DNA from: an uncultured Clostridia bacterium
GTDB taxonomy: Bacteria; Bacillota_A; Clostridia; Oscillospirales; Oscillospiraceae
DNA: 11,205 nt
NCBI GenBank assembly: GCA_947307505.1
Contig: CAMZJG010000014.1
Span: forward strand, 1-11,205
Reading direction: 5' to 3'
The notes under the pieces were generated by a model that saw nothing but the letters and a program-made list of their open reading frames with translations, was not told the DNA's origin and did no database searches. Shown here in pieces: positions 10,390-11,205 of the stretch; position 1 is the stretch's first letter; every line of letters begins with the position of its first letter. Both the position numbers and the translations under genes were made by a program.

Positions 10390-10417
10390 TTAACGCATTA
10401 ACGCAAGAGAATTAACA
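10390..10417 (+). repeat. Tandem TTAACGCA repeats in the leader of the helix-turn-helix gene
   Basis: TTAACGCA occurs twice back to back (10390-10397 and 10398-10405), and TTAACA follows at 10412-10417. They lie just downstream of the predicted transcription start. A further interrupted palindrome, ACTCC-C-GGAGT, lies at 10425-10435. They may be regulatory sites, but no function is established. Confidence 0.4.
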
Positions 10418-10485
10418 TACGAGGACTCCCGGAGTATACCTGTCCACCTGGGCTGAGGCGTATGGAATGCGAAAGGAGAATGAAA

Positions 10486-10866
10486 ATGGTCGAACTTTCC
10501 GCTGCCGAGAAAAAGGCGATGTGTGAGGAGATGACCGCGCATCTGCCCAAGATCCGCAAGCTGCTGAGCCTCACCCAGGCGGACCTGGGCAACCTCACCG
10601 GGCTGAGCCGGGTAACGATCTCCCAGATCGAAAGCGGCAAGGTCCAGATGACCTGGCTGCACCTGAACGCTATCATGTTCATCTGCACCGTGAACCGCCG
10701 CAGCAAGGAATATATCTTTGCCAACAACATCCTGGGACCCAGGTATCTGCAGTTCGTTCAGGGGAAGGATGAGAACATCCCCCCGGATTACAATGTCACC
10801 GTACGCACGGAAATGATCAAAGCGTACCAGGAAATGCTAAAAAACCAAACTCGATCTGAAGAATAA
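10486..10866 (+). CDS. Small XRE-type helix-turn-helix protein, likely transcriptional regulator
   Basis: The ATG at 10486 is chosen over in-frame ATGs at 10462 and 10480 because AAAGGAG (10472-10478) ends 7 nt before it. It gives 126 residues. Residues 21-62 form a Cro/CI-type helix-turn-helix: PKIRKLLSLTQADLGNLTGL, then the recognition helix SRVTISQIESGK. The pattern TQxxLxxxxGxSRxTISxIExGK is characteristic of XRE regulators. The remaining C-terminal half (HLNAIMFICTVNRRSKEYIFANN to the end) is charged and helical-looking, and I do not recognise a domain; it may serve dimerisation or sensing. It is a single gene under its own promoter, surrounded by repeats that could be its operators, suggesting autoregulation. 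There is no partner toxin, phage or transposase gene nearby. The targets are unknown. Confidence 0.85.
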   Translation: MVELSAAEKKAMCEEMTAHLPKIRKLLSLTQADLGNLTGLSRVTISQIESGKVQMTWLHLNAIMFICTVNRRSKEYIFANNILGPRYLQFVQGKDENIPPDYNVTVRTEMIKAYQEMLKNQTRSEE

Positions 10867-10883
10867 ATAATAATATTAATATA

Positions 10884-10913
10884 CTGACGGCCGGGAATGC
10901 TCCCGGCCGTCAG
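10884..10913. terminator. GC-rich hairpin after the helix-turn-helix gene, copy 1
   Basis: A 13-bp perfect stem (10884-10896 with 10901-10913, starting CTGACGGCC) has a 4-nt loop ATGC, 17 nt after the stop codon. On the plus strand no T-tract follows, so it is not a textbook intrinsic terminator there. On the minus strand it is followed by an AT-rich, T-containing stretch (10883 down to 10862). It may act in both directions or protect the 3' end of the mRNA. Confidence 0.6.
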
Positions 10914-11080
10914 ACTGTAGATAAACCCGTAAACGGCATGATAACGGAAAGGAAGAAAGTGTGAAAGAAACCCATCAGGGGTGTCTTTCGCGTTCAATCA
11001 TAAGTTTTTCGAACAATCTTTTCCTTATTTATGTTCGAAAAACTTGCTTCAGCGGGGCGACAAGACTTTGTCGACACGCT
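10914..11080 (+). ncRNA. Candidate structured RNA or leader between two matching hairpins
   Basis: This gene-poor interval holds three consecutive potential stem-loops. The first is 10963-10989, with GAAAGA/TCTTTC plus ACCC/GGGT around one mismatch and an ATCAG loop. The second is 11002-11045, 14 bp perfect with a 16-nt loop. The third is 11051-11080, with AGCG/CGCT and CGACAA/TTGTCG around a 3x3 internal loop. Hairpin copy 2 with a pyrimidine-rich tail follows at once, as expected for the end of a small transcript. No convincing promoter was found inside, so it could also be the 3' part of the helix-turn-helix mRNA. I do not recognise a known RNA family. Confidence 0.3.
11002..11045. repeat. 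14-bp perfect inverted repeat with TTCGAA cores
   Basis: AAGTTTTTCGAACA (11002-11015) is the exact reverse complement of TGTTCGAAAAACTT (11032-11045), with a 16-nt AT-rich loop. Each arm contains TTCGAA preceded by a T-run on one strand, as in the palindrome TTTTTCGAAAAA at 10319-10330 near the helix-turn-helix promoter. It may be a paired operator or an RNA stem. Confidence 0.7.
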
Positions 11081-11115
11081 GACGGCCGGGAATACTCCCG
11101 GCCGTCCTTCTTTCC
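11081..11115 (+). terminator. Intrinsic terminator-like hairpin, copy 2
   Basis: GACGGCCGGGA (11081-11091) pairs with TCCCGGCCGTC (11096-11106) around the loop ATAC, followed by CTTCTTTCC. With the preceding CT, the 28-nt unit 11079-11106 matches 10884-10911 at all but one position (the G/A in the loop). The T-rich tail makes this the better plus-strand terminator. It may also limit transcription arriving from the minus strand. Confidence 0.6.
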
Positions 11116-11150
11116 ATGATGGAACCTGCGATGATCGAGTGAGGGACAGC

Positions 11151-11205
11151 TTATCCCTTCAGCTCCGTATATCTGCCCTCTTTCCGTGCGGGGGCTTTGG
11201 CTTCC
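11151..11205 (-). CDS. Possible C-terminal end of a minus-strand gene (very short fragment)
   Basis: Reading minus from 11204 gives 17 codons, EAKAPARKEGRYTELKG, and a TAA at 11153-11151. The charged tail and GC-rich codons resemble the end of a real protein, and the downstream hairpin pair would suit a convergent gene end. The fragment is too short to identify a family, and the other two minus frames are also open over part of this stretch, so the call is weak. Confidence 0.3.
   Translation of the reverse strand, partial: EAKAPARKEGRYTELKG

Noticed and set aside
10240..10400. Second origin-like AT-rich segment after rnhA
   Set aside because: The DNA is AT-rich and repeat-bearing, but I see no TTATCCACA-type DnaA boxes, so regulatory DNA of the helix-turn-helix gene is the simpler reading.
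10486..10866. Toxin-antitoxin or phage regulator role for the helix-turn-helix gene
   Set aside because: The fold is shared with antitoxins and phage repressors, but there is no adjacent toxin-sized partner, integrase, phage gene or attachment site in the window.
10788..10997. Minus-strand open frame of 69 codons at the end of the helix-turn-helix gene
   Set aside because: It overlaps the end of a better supported gene and the hairpin at 10884-10913. It has no supporting ribosome binding site or recognisable motif.
11010..11037. LexA (SOS) box, CGAAC...GTTCG
   Set aside because: The Gram-positive LexA box has only 4 nt between CGAAC and GTTCG; here the gap is 18 nt, so the half-sites cannot form a standard box.
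10961..11119. 52-residue open frame from GTG (MKETHQGCLSRS...) with AAGGAAG upstream
   Set aside because: The spacing to the ribosome binding site is acceptable, but the frame reads through all the stem-loops and the terminator hairpin, and its codon use is unlike the neighbours. Structured non-coding DNA explains it better. Ribosome profiling could overturn this.

Overview
The window is the chromosomal replication-origin region of a Gram-positive bacterium. The order dnaA - dnaN - yaaA (S4 domain) - recF - remB (DUF370) - gyrB - gyrA matches the classical Bacillota origin block, including the small yaaA and remB genes, which are largely a Bacillota signature. Codon use is strongly GC-rich, with most third positions G or C. 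Promoters look sigma-A-like and ribosome binding sites are AGGAGG-type. My inference is a GC-rich member of the Clostridia, perhaps Oscillospirales; nothing in the sequence fixes the species.

Layout. Positions 1-685, minus strand: 5' part of a MoaF-family gene running out of the window, with a near-consensus promoter at 724-753. It is divergent from dnaA, which has its own promoter at 835-863 and a TTG start at 933. Positions 2241-2530: the dnaA-dnaN intergenic region, with five DnaA-box-like 9-mers, an AT-rich tract with CTA-type (DnaA-trio-like) repeats, and a small hairpin before the dnaN ribosome binding site. This is the likely oriC. Positions 2531-10228: a tight plus-strand gene train of dnaN, yaaA, recF, remB, gyrB, gyrA and rnhA, with gaps of 1-15 nt or overlaps. 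Positions 10229-10485: an AT-rich regulatory interval with an extended -10 promoter, inverted and direct repeats. Positions 10486-10866: a small XRE-type helix-turn-helix protein. Positions 10867-11150: no convincing gene, but two nearly identical GC hairpins (10884-10913 and 11081-11106) and, between them, three further stem-loops. The last 55 bases may be the 3' end of a minus-strand gene.

Function. DnaA opens the origin and DnaN is the processivity clamp. RecF acts in gap repair and fork restart, gyrase (GyrB/GyrA) supplies negative supercoiling, and RNase HI removes RNA-DNA hybrids. YaaA is a small S4-fold RNA-binding protein and RemB is a RemA-family DNA-binding regulator. The core is a conserved housekeeping region. 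The less explained parts are the MoaF-like neighbour, gyrase residues at known quinolone-contact positions, and above all the repeat- and hairpin-rich DNA flanking the helix-turn-helix gene, which could hold an operator system and a small structured RNA.
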